Shown piece by piece: positions 1 through 6,373 of a DNA stretch of 6,387 nt. A model generated the notes under the pieces. It was not told where the DNA came from, did not search any database, and was given only the letters and a program-made list of their open reading frames with translations. Made by a program: the position numbers and the translations under genes. How positions within the stretch are numbered: position 1 is the first letter of the stretch; every line of letters starts with the position of its first letter. The DNA lies in the NCBI GenBank assembly GCA_014534095.1, contig JACVSD010000101.1:1-6387 (forward strand), in the 5' to 3' direction. The stretch comes from Nitrospiraceae bacterium (GTDB taxonomy: Bacteria > Nitrospirota > Nitrospiria > Nitrospirales > Nitrospiraceae).

Positions 1-411
1 CTTTCATTTATCCTGGTTCCCGTGTTCAAGCGCGGAACGTTTGGCGCCGATCGCAGAGTGTTGTTCCAGACCCTGGCACGCCGGTTTCGCATCACGGTAT
101 GGGGATCGATCATTCTGCTCATCGCCACCGGGACACTGCTGGTGAGCTCGAAGACGGGCACGCTGGCGGAGCCGGAAGGTTGGCGGACGGTCCTGACGAC
201 GAAGCTGTGGCTGGTGGCCGTCCTGATAGGGCTCACGGCGGTGCATGATTTTTGGCTTGGGCCGCTGGTCGGGCGTCTACGGAAAGAGTCGTCGGACTCC
301 CCGAGCTCGGCGGATCACTTGCTCATCAATCTGTCCATGTGGGTGGCCCGCCTCGGGCTTCTCGTGGCGGTGACCGTTCTGTTTCTCGCCGCAGCTCTTG
401 CGCGAACCTAG
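1..411 (+). CDS. CopD-like multi-pass integral membrane protein, 3' part (start outside window)
   Basis: The frame is open from base 1 to a TAG at 409-411. A GTG at 22 could be taken as a start, but the seven codons before it (LSFILVP) continue a hydrophobic segment, so I read the gene as truncated by the window edge. The 136 visible residues contain three likely membrane helices: FRITVWGSIILLIATGTLLV, KLWLVAVLIGLTAVHDFWLG and a C-terminal one ending FLAAALA. The pattern 'VP.F.R ... RRFR...WGS..LL.TG' followed by 'TKLWLV...L.A.HDF.LGP' is characteristic of small CopD-family (putative copper export / DUF4149-like) membrane proteins, which usually have four or five helices; the first ones would lie upstream. 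Family membership is inferred from this pattern. A copper substrate is not demonstrated, since many such proteins sit near respiratory genes with unknown function. It is followed after 30 bp by an exported protein, probably in the same operon. Confidence 0.7.
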   Translation, partial: LSFILVPVFKRGTFGADRRVLFQTLARRFRITVWGSIILLIATGTLLVSSKTGTLAEPEGWRTVLTTKLWLVAVLIGLTAVHDFWLGPLVGRLRKESSDSPSSADHLLINLSMWVARLGLLVAVTVLFLAAALART

Positions 412-441
412 CTCCTCAATGCGGAAAACGCCGATACCGCC

Positions 442-1050
442 ATGGCAGACTGCCTTATGCGAAATTTCCCAATGATCAGCGCAATGACGGCGATGCTGGG
501 CTGGTTGACCTGCGCAAGCACATGGGCGCTTGAGTTTACCGCCGATCAAATCACACGCACCGACGGCCATAACCGAAAAGCCAATCTCTATTATCGGGAC
601 GATCGATGGCGGCTGGAACATCAGGAACTCAGTCCGGTCAATGTGACCATTGTGCGCAAAGATAAGCAGGTCATGTGGCTGTTGTTGTCGCGCATGCGGC
701 ACTTCAAGACGGTTCCGTACGATCCGGAGCAAGCACCGAAAGTCAGCGAGCGGCTGGACGGAGAAGTGGCGCGGGAAGAAATCGGTACGGAAATACTGGA
801 TGGGCACCCCACGACTTTGTATCAGGTGACGGTCCGCCATGGCGCACAGACCGACGTCTATTATCAATGGTTGGCGACCGATATTCGGTTTCCGCTCAAA
901 TTGGCCAGAAAAGACGGCCAGTGGCAAGTCGAATACCGAAACGTCAAATTGCGCCGGATGTCCGACTCCTTGTTTGAATTGCCGGTGAACTTTCAACCGC
1001 TGGAAGACTTCGATCACGCTCAACAGTCGAAGCCAAAGCAGACGATGTAA
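442..1050 (+). CDS. Exported LolA-like / DUF4412-like periplasmic protein
   Basis: A 202-residue protein with an N-terminal hydrophobic stretch (about residues 8-29, ending STWA) that looks like a Sec signal peptide cleaved near residue 29. The mature part is rich in beta-strand-like segments: 'DQITRTDGHNRKANLYYRDDRWR', 'VTIVRKDKQVMWLL', 'EEIGTEILDGHPTTLYQV', 'YYQWLATDIRFPLKLARKDG', 'EYRNVKL' and 'SLFELPVNFQPLED'. This order (lipid-sorting-like sheet, 'lDGhpT.lY', 'W...d..fPlKl', 'lFelP.') resembles the LolA/LolB/DUF4412 fold of periplasmic carrier-like proteins; the ligand is unknown. Start choice is uncertain: ATGs at 442, 457 and 472 are all in frame and none has a convincing ribosome site, though GGAAAA at 423-428 lies 13 bases before 442. 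Cys24 is not in a proper lipobox (WLTC), so I do not call it a lipoprotein. It lies between the CopD-like gene and the SUMF1-fold gene, which suggests a shared envelope function. Confidence 0.75.
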   Translation: MADCLMRNFPMISAMTAMLGWLTCASTWALEFTADQITRTDGHNRKANLYYRDDRWRLEHQELSPVNVTIVRKDKQVMWLLLSRMRHFKTVPYDPEQAPKVSERLDGEVAREEIGTEILDGHPTTLYQVTVRHGAQTDVYYQWLATDIRFPLKLARKDGQWQVEYRNVKLRRMSDSLFELPVNFQPLEDFDHAQQSKPKQTM

Positions 1051-1059
1051 TGATGATAA
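1048..1059 (+). other. Four consecutive in-frame stop codons (TAA TGA TGA TAA)
   Basis: The stop codon of the LolA-like gene is followed directly by three more stops in the same frame, giving TAATGATGATAA. The next gene's ribosome site begins nine bases later. It may prevent readthrough into the downstream ribosome site, or it may be an accident of the AT-rich spacer. Confidence 0.9.
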
Positions 1060-1067
1060 AAACAATA

Positions 1068-1075
1068 TAAGGAGG
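1068..1075 (+). promoter_or_regulatory. Perfect Shine-Dalgarno TAAGGAGG deciding the start at 1080
   Basis: TAAGGAGG is fully complementary to the 3' end of 16S rRNA. Two starts follow it in the overlapping string ATGTG. The ATG at 1078 opens only a seven-codon frame (MCEYHSN, stop at 1099-1101). The GTG at 1080 opens the 318-residue SUMF1-fold gene. The gap from GGAGG to GTG is four bases, shorter than usual, but no other in-frame start lies closer than the ATG at 1101, which is 25 bases away. Confidence 0.8.
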
Positions 1076-1079
1076 ACAT

Positions 1080-2036
1080 GTGCGAGTATCACAGCAATTG
1101 ATGCATCTGATCGGGTGGCTTCTGCTTGGTGGCGCTGGCCTGGTATGGGCTCTGGACGTGGCGGATCTGACGCCCGAGTGGACACCCGAGGGAAAGAAAC
1201 TCGCCATCGAGCGGGCGAAACTTCCGTCCAAAGATGAGATGGTCCGAATTCCGGCGGGTGAGTTCCTAATGGGCAGCGACAAGAAAAAGGATCATAATGC
1301 GTATCCTGCTGAGTTGCCTCAGCGACGGGTTTACCTGGATTCGTATGACATCGACAAATACGAAGCCACCGCGCTTCACTATCTGAAGTTTGTGGTGACG
1401 ACCGATCACCCCCCCCTGCTCGATTGGCGATATGACGGCGGAAACTTTCAGGAATCTATGGCCCATCACCCGGTCATGCACGTGTCATGGTACGATGCCG
1501 ATGCGTACTGCCGTTGGGCGGGCAAGCGTTTGCCAACCTCCGCGGAATGGGAAAAGGCTGCCAGAGGCGATGACGGGCGTATCTATCCCTGGGGCAATCA
1601 GACGGCAGGACTAAGCCGGGCCAACTTCGGGCGAACCGGGTTATCGGGGCCGGTCAGGGATCGCCCCGAACGGCTGTTGCTCTATCCACCGATCATTTCA
1701 GTAGACAAATACGAGAACGCGGTCAGTCCGTACGGCCTCTTCCAAATGGCCGGGAATGTGGCGGAGTGGACGGCCGACTGGTACGATCCGAACTATTATA
1801 AGAAGGCGCCGGACCGAAATCCCAAAGGGCCGGAACGAGGAACTCAGAAAGCTTTTCGAGGCGGAGGATGGATCGATAGTACCCCCGCGGTCCGAGCCGC
1901 GCAGCGAAACGGAGCAGAACCGACTGTGAGGATGAACTGGCTGGGATTCCGGTGCGCGCGCGACGTGCCGGATCCTAAAGAGGCTGCTCCGGCAGGAGTC
2001 GTTGCTCCGGCTTCAGGCCTGGCCTCGGGCTCATAA
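1080..2036 (+). CDS. Exported SUMF1/FGE-fold protein lacking the catalytic cysteine pair
   Basis: 318 residues starting at GTG. Residues 9-25 form a hydrophobic signal sequence (LIGWLLLGGAGLVWA), so the protein probably works in the periplasm. The FGE-sulfatase (SUMF1/EgtB/PvdO) domain spans about residues 52-295. Landmarks in order are MVRIPAGEFLMGS (54-66), RRVYLDSYDIDKYE (82-95), HPVMHVSWYDADAYCRWAGK (130-149), RLPTSAEWEKAARG (150-163), YPWGN (169-173), SPYGLFQMAGNVAEWTADWY (216-235), FRGGGWIDS (259-267) and LGFRCAR (288-294). True formylglycine-generating enzymes carry a copper-binding cysteine pair about 20 residues before GFRCA. Here that stretch reads WIDSTPAVRAAQRN, with no cysteine; the only cysteines are C144 and C292. 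It is therefore unlikely to convert sulfatase cysteine to formylglycine. NirV-like, PvdO-like or purely structural roles are possible. The tail after 296 is Ala/Pro/Gly-rich. The neighbours are another exported protein and a membrane protein. Confidence 0.85.
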   Translation: MRVSQQLMHLIGWLLLGGAGLVWALDVADLTPEWTPEGKKLAIERAKLPSKDEMVRIPAGEFLMGSDKKKDHNAYPAELPQRRVYLDSYDIDKYEATALHYLKFVVTTDHPPLLDWRYDGGNFQESMAHHPVMHVSWYDADAYCRWAGKRLPTSAEWEKAARGDDGRIYPWGNQTAGLSRANFGRTGLSGPVRDRPERLLLYPPIISVDKYENAVSPYGLFQMAGNVAEWTADWYDPNYYKKAPDRNPKGPERGTQKAFRGGGWIDSTPAVRAAQRNGAEPTVRMNWLGFRCARDVPDPKEAAPAGVVAPASGLASGS

Positions 2037-2094
2037 AATTGCGAATCTGATGATCGCTGAAGTCGAATCGGCAATCACGGGGCTTGCTTTCGAT

Positions 2095-2502
2095 ATGATC
2101 CGGCTGAAACGCGTTTACAGCGCGCCGAGCGGACGAGACGGCCTCCGAGTCCTCGTGGATCGGGTGTGGCCTCGAGGGGTACGAAAAGAGCGGGCGCGGA
2201 TTGCGCTCTGGCTCAAAGAAACGGCGCCCAGCGCATCTCTCAGAAAATGGTTTGCGCACGATCCTGCCAAATGGAAAGAGTTTCGCCGTCGGTATCGCAG
2301 AGAACTGAAGGCTTCTGCGCAAGGCGAGATGCTCATCGATTTGGCGCGGCAAGCTCGCCGCCGGACCGTCACGCTTCTCTATGGCGCCGTGGACGAGCAA
2401 CATAATCAAGCCGTCGTCTTGAAAGAATGGCTGGAGCAATACAAAGCGCCAAACAAGGCTGTCCGATCACATCGTAAGTCTTCATCCGTTGCGCCTCGAT
2501 GA
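2095..2502 (+). CDS. DUF488 family protein, YeaO-like
   Basis: 135 residues from ATG 2095. It matches the YeaO branch of DUF488 nearly end to end: MIRLKRVY at the N-terminus, RVLVDRVWPRG (18-28), a central 'KWFAHDPAKWKEFRRRYRRE' block (51-70) and 'TLLYGAVDEQHNQAVVLKEW' (93-112). About 20 basic, probably disordered residues follow (KAPNKAVRSHRKSSSVAPR). The biochemical role of the family is not settled. There is no signal peptide, so it is cytoplasmic. The same frame is open upstream with ATGs at 2050 and 2002, the latter overlapping the SUMF1-fold gene. I chose 2095 because family members begin with M-[IL]-x-x-K-R-x-Y and the residues upstream look non-conserved. No strong ribosome site supports any of the three starts. 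Confidence 0.85.
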   Translation: MIRLKRVYSAPSGRDGLRVLVDRVWPRGVRKERARIALWLKETAPSASLRKWFAHDPAKWKEFRRRYRRELKASAQGEMLIDLARQARRRTVTLLYGAVDEQHNQAVVLKEWLEQYKAPNKAVRSHRKSSSVAPR

Positions 2503-2582
2503 CGTCGGCCCTCCAGCGCCTCAGAAGGTCGGACCGGAGCATCCTTCCTTGTTCGTGACGATGCGCACGTGTGAACGTGAAT

Positions 2583-2588
2583 GGGAGG
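2583..2588 (+). promoter_or_regulatory. Shine-Dalgarno GGGAGG that favours GTG 2593 as kinase start
   Basis: GGGAGGT lies inside the first codons of the longest kinase frame (ATG 2581) and four bases before an in-frame GTG at 2593. Nothing resembling a ribosome site precedes ATG 2581. The SUMF1-fold gene in this window uses the same GGAGG-to-GTG gap of four bases, and the regulator gene uses AGGAG with a gap of five, so a short gap seems normal here. Confidence 0.55.
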
Positions 2589-2592
2589 TTGT

Positions 2593-4623
2593 GTGCGGAC
2601 CATCCGTGGTCGGATCGTGCTGGCGATCGTCTTGGTCGGCGGCGTGCCGCTGCTGGTCGGACTCATCCTGGCCTACATGTCGGGCATGCGCTCGCTGCGT
2701 GATGTGATCGGGGGAAACTTCCGGACGATCGCTGCGCAGGCCGCAGATCGCGTCACCCTGCTGATCCAGGGCGAGGTGCAAGCCGTCAAATTGCTGGCTT
2801 CTGCGCCGTTACGGGTGCGGCAGCCGGTAATCGACGCCAATCGCACGTACCAGCGCGACGACCGCAAGCCGACCGAGGTCATCCAAGAGCGCATTCGGGC
2901 TTGGGAGAACGGGACGGCGATGTCCGACCGGTTGCTGAAATCGGAATTGTCCCGGTTTCTCACTGAAACCAAAGTGCGGGATGGAGATCGCGTGGCGGGC
3001 TTGCTGATTACGGACCGGTATGGGGCCTTGGTGGCGGCCAGCTCGGAACCGGCCCGCTATTTTTTCGGCGATGAGGTCTGGTGGAGGCGGCTTCAGGAAG
3101 CGGGCGCGGGACAGGTCTTTATCAGCGAGGTCATTTCAGGACAAAGTGGGTCGTTCGGCACGCCGGAAGAAACCATCGATATCGCCGTCCCGATTTTAGA
3201 TGACCATCAGCGGACGATGATCGGCGCCATCAAAGCATCCTATCGCTTTGACGCTTTGTTCGGCATGGTCAATCAGATCCGGATCGGCCAGACCGGACAT
3301 GCCATGCTGTTCAACGCCGCGGGCGAACCGTTGGTGTGCCCGGTCCTTCCTAGGAAGGCTCATCGGATTCCGGAGCCGCTCATGGCGCTCATCGTGTCCG
3401 ATGAGCCGGGTTGGACCATCGCCGCCGACGATGGGCATGGGGCGCGCGAGACCGTCGTGGGATTTGCTCCTGTCCGGGGGTTGGGCGCGCCGCTCGATGG
3501 CTGGCACATTTTCGTCCGCCAACATCCTTCTGAAAGCTATGCACCGATCCGCGAACAAGTGGGTAATCTGGCGCTCATTGGGATGGTCATGGTCGCTCTG
3601 CTCGGAGGGATGGGCCAATACGTCGCAGCCCGAATCGCACGGCCGATTCAGGTGCTGAAAGACGGCGTCGAAGCGATCAGTCGAGGCACCTACGACGGTC
3701 CGCTCGGCATCCGGACGGGAGATGAGTTCGAAGATTTGAGCATCGCCATCCATCGAATGGCGGATAACCTGAAGGAGTCGCGGGGCGAGCTCGAAGCATT
3801 GAATCGCGACCTTGCGGTGCGGATCGATGAAAAAACCGCCGAAGTCGCCCGACAGATGCGCCGGGTGGAAATCTCGGAACGCCTAGCGGCTCTCGGCAAG
3901 GTCGCCAGCGGAATCGCTCACGAGATCAACAATCCCTTGGGGATTATCCTTAACCGCATCGAATGCATGGAAGTCGAGGCGGTGCAGTTGCCGCTTTCCG
4001 ATGAGCTTCGGCGGGATCTGACGGCGATACGGGCGCAAGCCGAACGCATTTTGCGCGTGACGCGCAGCATGTTGACGTTTTCACGAGGAGCGGCCAGCAC
4101 GTTGAAGCCGATCGATCTGAACTGCGTGGTCCGCGCGTGTCTTGCGATGGCCGGCGAGCGATTGTCCGCCCGTCACGTAAGATTGCAGGCGCATCTGCAC
4201 ACGGATGTTCTTCCCGTCATGGGTGACCGCGCACGTCTGGAAACCGTCGTCATCAATGTCATCAATAATGCCATTGATGCGGTGCAGGAGCGGGGCGAGC
4301 AGGCGGTGGTGGAGGTGGCATCGTCGGTGATGCCCTCCACGGACGGAGAGTGGGCCACCGTGACAGTATCCGACAACGGTCCCGGTATTCCCGAGGATGC
4401 GCTGGAGCGCATATTCGATCCTTTTTTCACGACGAAGACCGCAGCGCAAGGCAACGGCCTTGGTCTGTTCTTAAGTTATGGAATTGTGTCGGAGCATCGG
4501 GGGCGGCTCGACGTGGCCAACGGTGAGCGCGGCGCCATATTTACGGTCCGGCTGCCGGCATTGAGGCATTCCCCCTTGGAAGAATTTCAGGAGCAAACAT
4601 GGGAATCCAGAACAAGATCCTGA
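2593..4623 (+). CDS. Membrane sensor histidine kinase (dCache-HAMP-HisKA-HATPase), partner of a sigma-54 response regulator
   Basis: 676 residues from GTG 2593 (680 from ATG 2581); numbering here is from 2593. The first helix spans about 8-28 (VLAIVLVGGVPLLVGLILAY). An extracytoplasmic region of about 290 residues follows and has dCache_1-type features, including RYFFGDEVWWRRL, GQVFISEVISGQSG, IDIAVPILDD and the 'IGQTGHAMLFNAAGEPLV' segment. The second helix is about 323-345, then a HAMP linker (ARIARPIQVLKDGVEAISRG) and a coiled coil. The H-box is LGKVASGIAHEINNPLG with the phospho-acceptor at His443. The ATPase has an N-box (VINVINNAID, about 553-562), G1 DNGPG from Asp594, an FDPFFTTK F-box (608-615) and G2 GNGLGL from 620. 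This is the NtrB/AtoS/ZraS type of kinase that phosphorylates NtrC-family regulators. All catalytic motifs look intact. The ligand of the sensor domain cannot be predicted. Its 3' end overlaps the regulator gene by 25 bp, which supports coupled translation. Confidence 0.93.
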   Translation: MRTIRGRIVLAIVLVGGVPLLVGLILAYMSGMRSLRDVIGGNFRTIAAQAADRVTLLIQGEVQAVKLLASAPLRVRQPVIDANRTYQRDDRKPTEVIQERIRAWENGTAMSDRLLKSELSRFLTETKVRDGDRVAGLLITDRYGALVAASSEPARYFFGDEVWWRRLQEAGAGQVFISEVISGQSGSFGTPEETIDIAVPILDDHQRTMIGAIKASYRFDALFGMVNQIRIGQTGHAMLFNAAGEPLVCPVLPRKAHRIPEPLMALIVSDEPGWTIAADDGHGARETVVGFAPVRGLGAPLDGWHIFVRQHPSESYAPIREQVGNLALIGMVMVALLGGMGQYVAARIARPIQVLKDGVEAISRGTYDGPLGIRTGDEFEDLSIAIHRMADNLKESRGELEALNRDLAVRIDEKTAEVARQMRRVEISERLAALGKVASGIAHEINNPLGIILNRIECMEVEAVQLPLSDELRRDLTAIRAQAERILRVTRSMLTFSRGAASTLKPIDLNCVVRACLAMAGERLSARHVRLQAHLHTDVLPVMGDRARLETVVINVINNAIDAVQERGEQAVVEVASSVMPSTDGEWATVTVSDNGPGIPEDALERIFDPFFTTKTAAQGNGLGLFLSYGIVSEHRGRLDVANGERGAIFTVRLPALRHSPLEEFQEQTWESRTRS

Positions 4624-6011
4624 TTGTCGATGACGAGCATGAAGCGTTGGAGAATTGCCGGCGTATTTTGAGCCGATTGCGTTACGACTGTTTGACCGAA
4701 GATGACCCCGCACGGGCGCTGACCGTCTTGAAGCAGGAACGTCCCGGGTTGGTTTTGACTGATTTGCGCATGCCCGGGATTGATGGTCTCGAAGTGCTGA
4801 CGGCCGCGAAACGACTGGATCCCGACGTGCAGGTCGTCCTCATGACGGCTTATGCGACGGTTCCAACTGCAGTCGCATCGATGCGAGACGGGGCGTTCGA
4901 TTATTTGCCGAAACCGTTTTCAAGCGCCGAGCTGGAAGACGTGGCGCGGCGCGCATTCGGCGGCGACAACCGCAAGGCCGACGCCATGAGCCGTTCGGGA
5001 CACACACCCGACTCGCAATCCGTTCGGACGAAGGGGCGCTACTATGACCGCATTGTGGGGCGAAGTCCTGCCATGTACCGGGCGCTGGAGCTGGTCAAGA
5101 AGATCGCGCCCACCAATGCCAACGTGCTGATCTATGGGGAAAGCGGAACGGGGAAAGAGTTGTGCGCGCGGGCCATTCATGAGTTAAGCCTGCGAAAACA
5201 TCGCCCGTTCATTCCCGTCGATTGCGTGTCGCTGCCCGATACCTTACTGGAGTCTGAACTGTTCGGCCATGAGAAGGGCGCATTCACCGGCGCGCACGTG
5301 TCGAAACCGGGCCTCTTTGAAATGGCCCACGGAGGCACGGTGTTTTTAGATGAAGTGAGCGGGATGACCCCGATGCTGCAAACCCGGCTCCTTCGGGTAC
5401 TGCAGGAGCGGCAAGTTCGCCCGGTCGGCGGAACTCGCTTTCTGGACGTGGACGTTCGGATTGTAGCGGCATCGAATCAGGATTTGGAGGAGGCATGCCG
5501 GCGCGGGGCGTTCCGACAGGACCTGTATTACCGGTTGAATGTGATTTCAGTCGCCTTGCCTCCGTTACGGGCGCGGGAGGGCGATATTGAACTATTGGCC
5601 GACGAGTTTCTGCAGCGGTGCATGAGCCGAAACGGCATGCCGTCGGATGTGAAACCCTATTTCGATCCGACTGTGTTGCAACTCCTCACTCGGTATACAT
5701 GGCCGGGCAACGTTCGCGAACTGCTCAATGTCGTCGAGCGCGCGGCCGCCCTGGCCGATGGCCCCGTGATCCATTGCGATCATCTTCCTGACCGGATTCG
5801 ATGGTCGGAGGGCGGGATGACGCAGGACAATGACTTGGGCCCATTCAAGACGGCGAAGCAGCGATTGGTCCGATTGTTCGAACGCAATTTTCTTATCGAA
5901 TTGCTGAAACGCCATGACGGCAATATGAGCCGCGCCGCGCGCGAGGCCGGTGTGGATCGCAAGACGATGGAGCGCATGGTCAAAAAACACGGTCTGCGCG
6001 GAAAGGGCTAA
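4599..6011 (+). CDS. NtrC-family sigma-54-dependent response regulator (REC-AAA+-Fis HTH)
   Basis: 470 residues from ATG 4599, preceded by AGGAG at 4589-4593. The receiver domain (about 5-120) has the acidic pair Asp11/Asp12, the phosphorylation site Asp55 (TDLRMPG), Thr83 and Lys105 (LPKPF). The AAA+ domain (about 150-385) has Walker A GESGTGKE (180-187), the sigma-54 contact loop GAFTGA (227-232), Walker B GGTVFLDEV (245-253), AASNQDL (290-296), FRQDLYYRLNV (305-315) and WPGNVREL (368-375). The C-terminal Fis-type helix-turn-helix is about 440-465 (GNMSRAAREAGVDRKTMERM). Length and order are standard for NtrC/ZraR/AtoC proteins and no key residue is missing, so it should be able to activate sigma-54 RNA polymerase when phosphorylated by the kinase encoded just upstream. 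Its own stop codon is followed at once by paired palindromes and a -24/-12 promoter, which suggests that the next gene is a direct target. Confidence 0.95.
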   Translation: MGIQNKILIVDDEHEALENCRRILSRLRYDCLTEDDPARALTVLKQERPGLVLTDLRMPGIDGLEVLTAAKRLDPDVQVVLMTAYATVPTAVASMRDGAFDYLPKPFSSAELEDVARRAFGGDNRKADAMSRSGHTPDSQSVRTKGRYYDRIVGRSPAMYRALELVKKIAPTNANVLIYGESGTGKELCARAIHELSLRKHRPFIPVDCVSLPDTLLESELFGHEKGAFTGAHVSKPGLFEMAHGGTVFLDEVSGMTPMLQTRLLRVLQERQVRPVGGTRFLDVDVRIVAASNQDLEEACRRGAFRQDLYYRLNVISVALPPLRAREGDIELLADEFLQRCMSRNGMPSDVKPYFDPTVLQLLTRYTWPGNVRELLNVVERAAALADGPVIHCDHLPDRIRWSEGGMTQDNDLGPFKTAKQRLVRLFERNFLIELLKRHDGNMSRAAREAGVDRKTMERMVKKHGLRGKG

Positions 6012-6013
6012 TT

Positions 6014-6035
6014 CATGGGGCGCAAACGCCCCATG
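6014..6035. repeat. Palindrome 1: 9-bp arms, CAAA centre; candidate activator binding site
   Basis: CATGGGGCG-CAAA-CGCCCCATG, a perfect inverted repeat starting three bases after the regulator's stop codon. Positions 6016-6035 match palindrome 2 at 19 of 20 bases. Its centre is about 206 bp upstream of the predicted sigma-54 transcription start. No T-run follows (TGATGATTGTACCC), so a classic intrinsic terminator is less likely than a protein-binding site, although the RNA hairpin could still slow or stop transcription leaving the kinase-regulator operon. Confidence 0.7.
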
Positions 6036-6104
6036 TGATGATTGTACCCTTATGGCGTGTAACTCCGCAGCCTCATGATTCATTCAACGCTTCTCTTATT
6101 TCTC

Positions 6105-6124
6105 TGGGGCGCAAAAGCCCCATG
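6105..6124. repeat. Palindrome 2: GGGGC-N6-GCCCC copy; candidate activator binding site
   Basis: TGGGGCGCAAAAGCCCCATG differs from palindrome 1 at one base in the centre (A for C). The inverted repeat is TGGGGC-GCAAAA-GCCCCA (6105-6122), centred about 117 bp upstream of the predicted start. Conservation of the copy against an otherwise unrelated background, in a non-coding stretch, points to selection for a binding motif GGGGC-N6-GCCCC. No T-run follows here either (GAAGCCGAAATGG). Confidence 0.7.
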
Positions 6125-6204
6125 GAAGCCGAAATGGATCAGGGCCCCTCACGACAATCCGCTGAATTGTAGCCCGTTTTGATTAATCTCCTGATCGCTC
6201 TACG

Positions 6205-6220
6205 TGGAACGGCCTTTGCA
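6205..6220 (+). promoter_or_regulatory. Sigma-54 (-24/-12) promoter
   Basis: TGGAACGGCCTTTGCA matches the consensus TGGCACG-N4-TTGCW at every fixed position but one (A for C after TGG). The invariant GG (6206-6207) and GC (6218-6219) are exactly ten bases apart, as RpoN requires. The predicted transcription start is near 6231, reading toward the gene at 6380. Its place, between a sigma-54 activator gene with paired palindromes and a well-marked translation start, strongly supports function. No experimental evidence is available. Confidence 0.82.
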
Positions 6221-6365
6221 GATTCTTACGCTGCTCTGAGCCGGCGCAGTGCCTACCGATTTTGCCATCTTGATGGAACTCATACAGTTTGCGGGTTGAA
6301 ATCGTCATCGATGAATCAGCGTTTCATGTGTTTCAGTTCATTTTAGCGGTCTATTTTTAGTAGTC

Positions 6366-6373
6366 TAAGGAGG
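6366..6373 (+). promoter_or_regulatory. Perfect Shine-Dalgarno TAAGGAGG before the ATG at 6380
   Basis: Same octamer as at 1068-1075, here with a six-base gap (AAAAGA) to ATG, close to ideal. It predicts efficient translation of the next gene. Confidence 0.8.

Noticed and set aside
74..92. TGGCACG followed by GGTTTCGC, resembling a sigma-54 promoter
   Set aside because: The -24 half is perfect, but the GC falls at the wrong spacing and the site lies inside the CopD-like coding frame.
442..525. Cys24 of the LolA-like protein as a lipoprotein attachment site
   Set aside because: The residues before it (WLT) do not fit the L-[AS]-[GA]-C lipobox; an ordinary signal peptide cut near residue 29 fits better.
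277..1185. 302-codon open frame on the minus strand
   Set aside because: It is antisense to the CopD-like and LolA-like genes, its protein has no recognisable family pattern, and the plus-strand proteins have clear signal peptides and conserved motifs.
1643..1668. Inverted repeat TCGGGGC ... GCCCCGA with a 12-base loop
   Set aside because: It is inside the SUMF1-fold coding region, has a different centre from the intergenic palindromes and is expected by chance in GC-rich coding DNA.
6038..6172. 44-codon open frame starting ATG ATT GTA in the intergenic region
   Set aside because: It has no ribosome site, its sequence has no recognisable features and it runs through palindrome 2, which is better explained as a regulatory element.
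6172..6184. Possible IHF site on the minus strand (AATCAA) between the palindromes and the promoter
   Set aside because: AATCAA is present but the TTR part of the consensus at the required spacing is missing (GGC instead).
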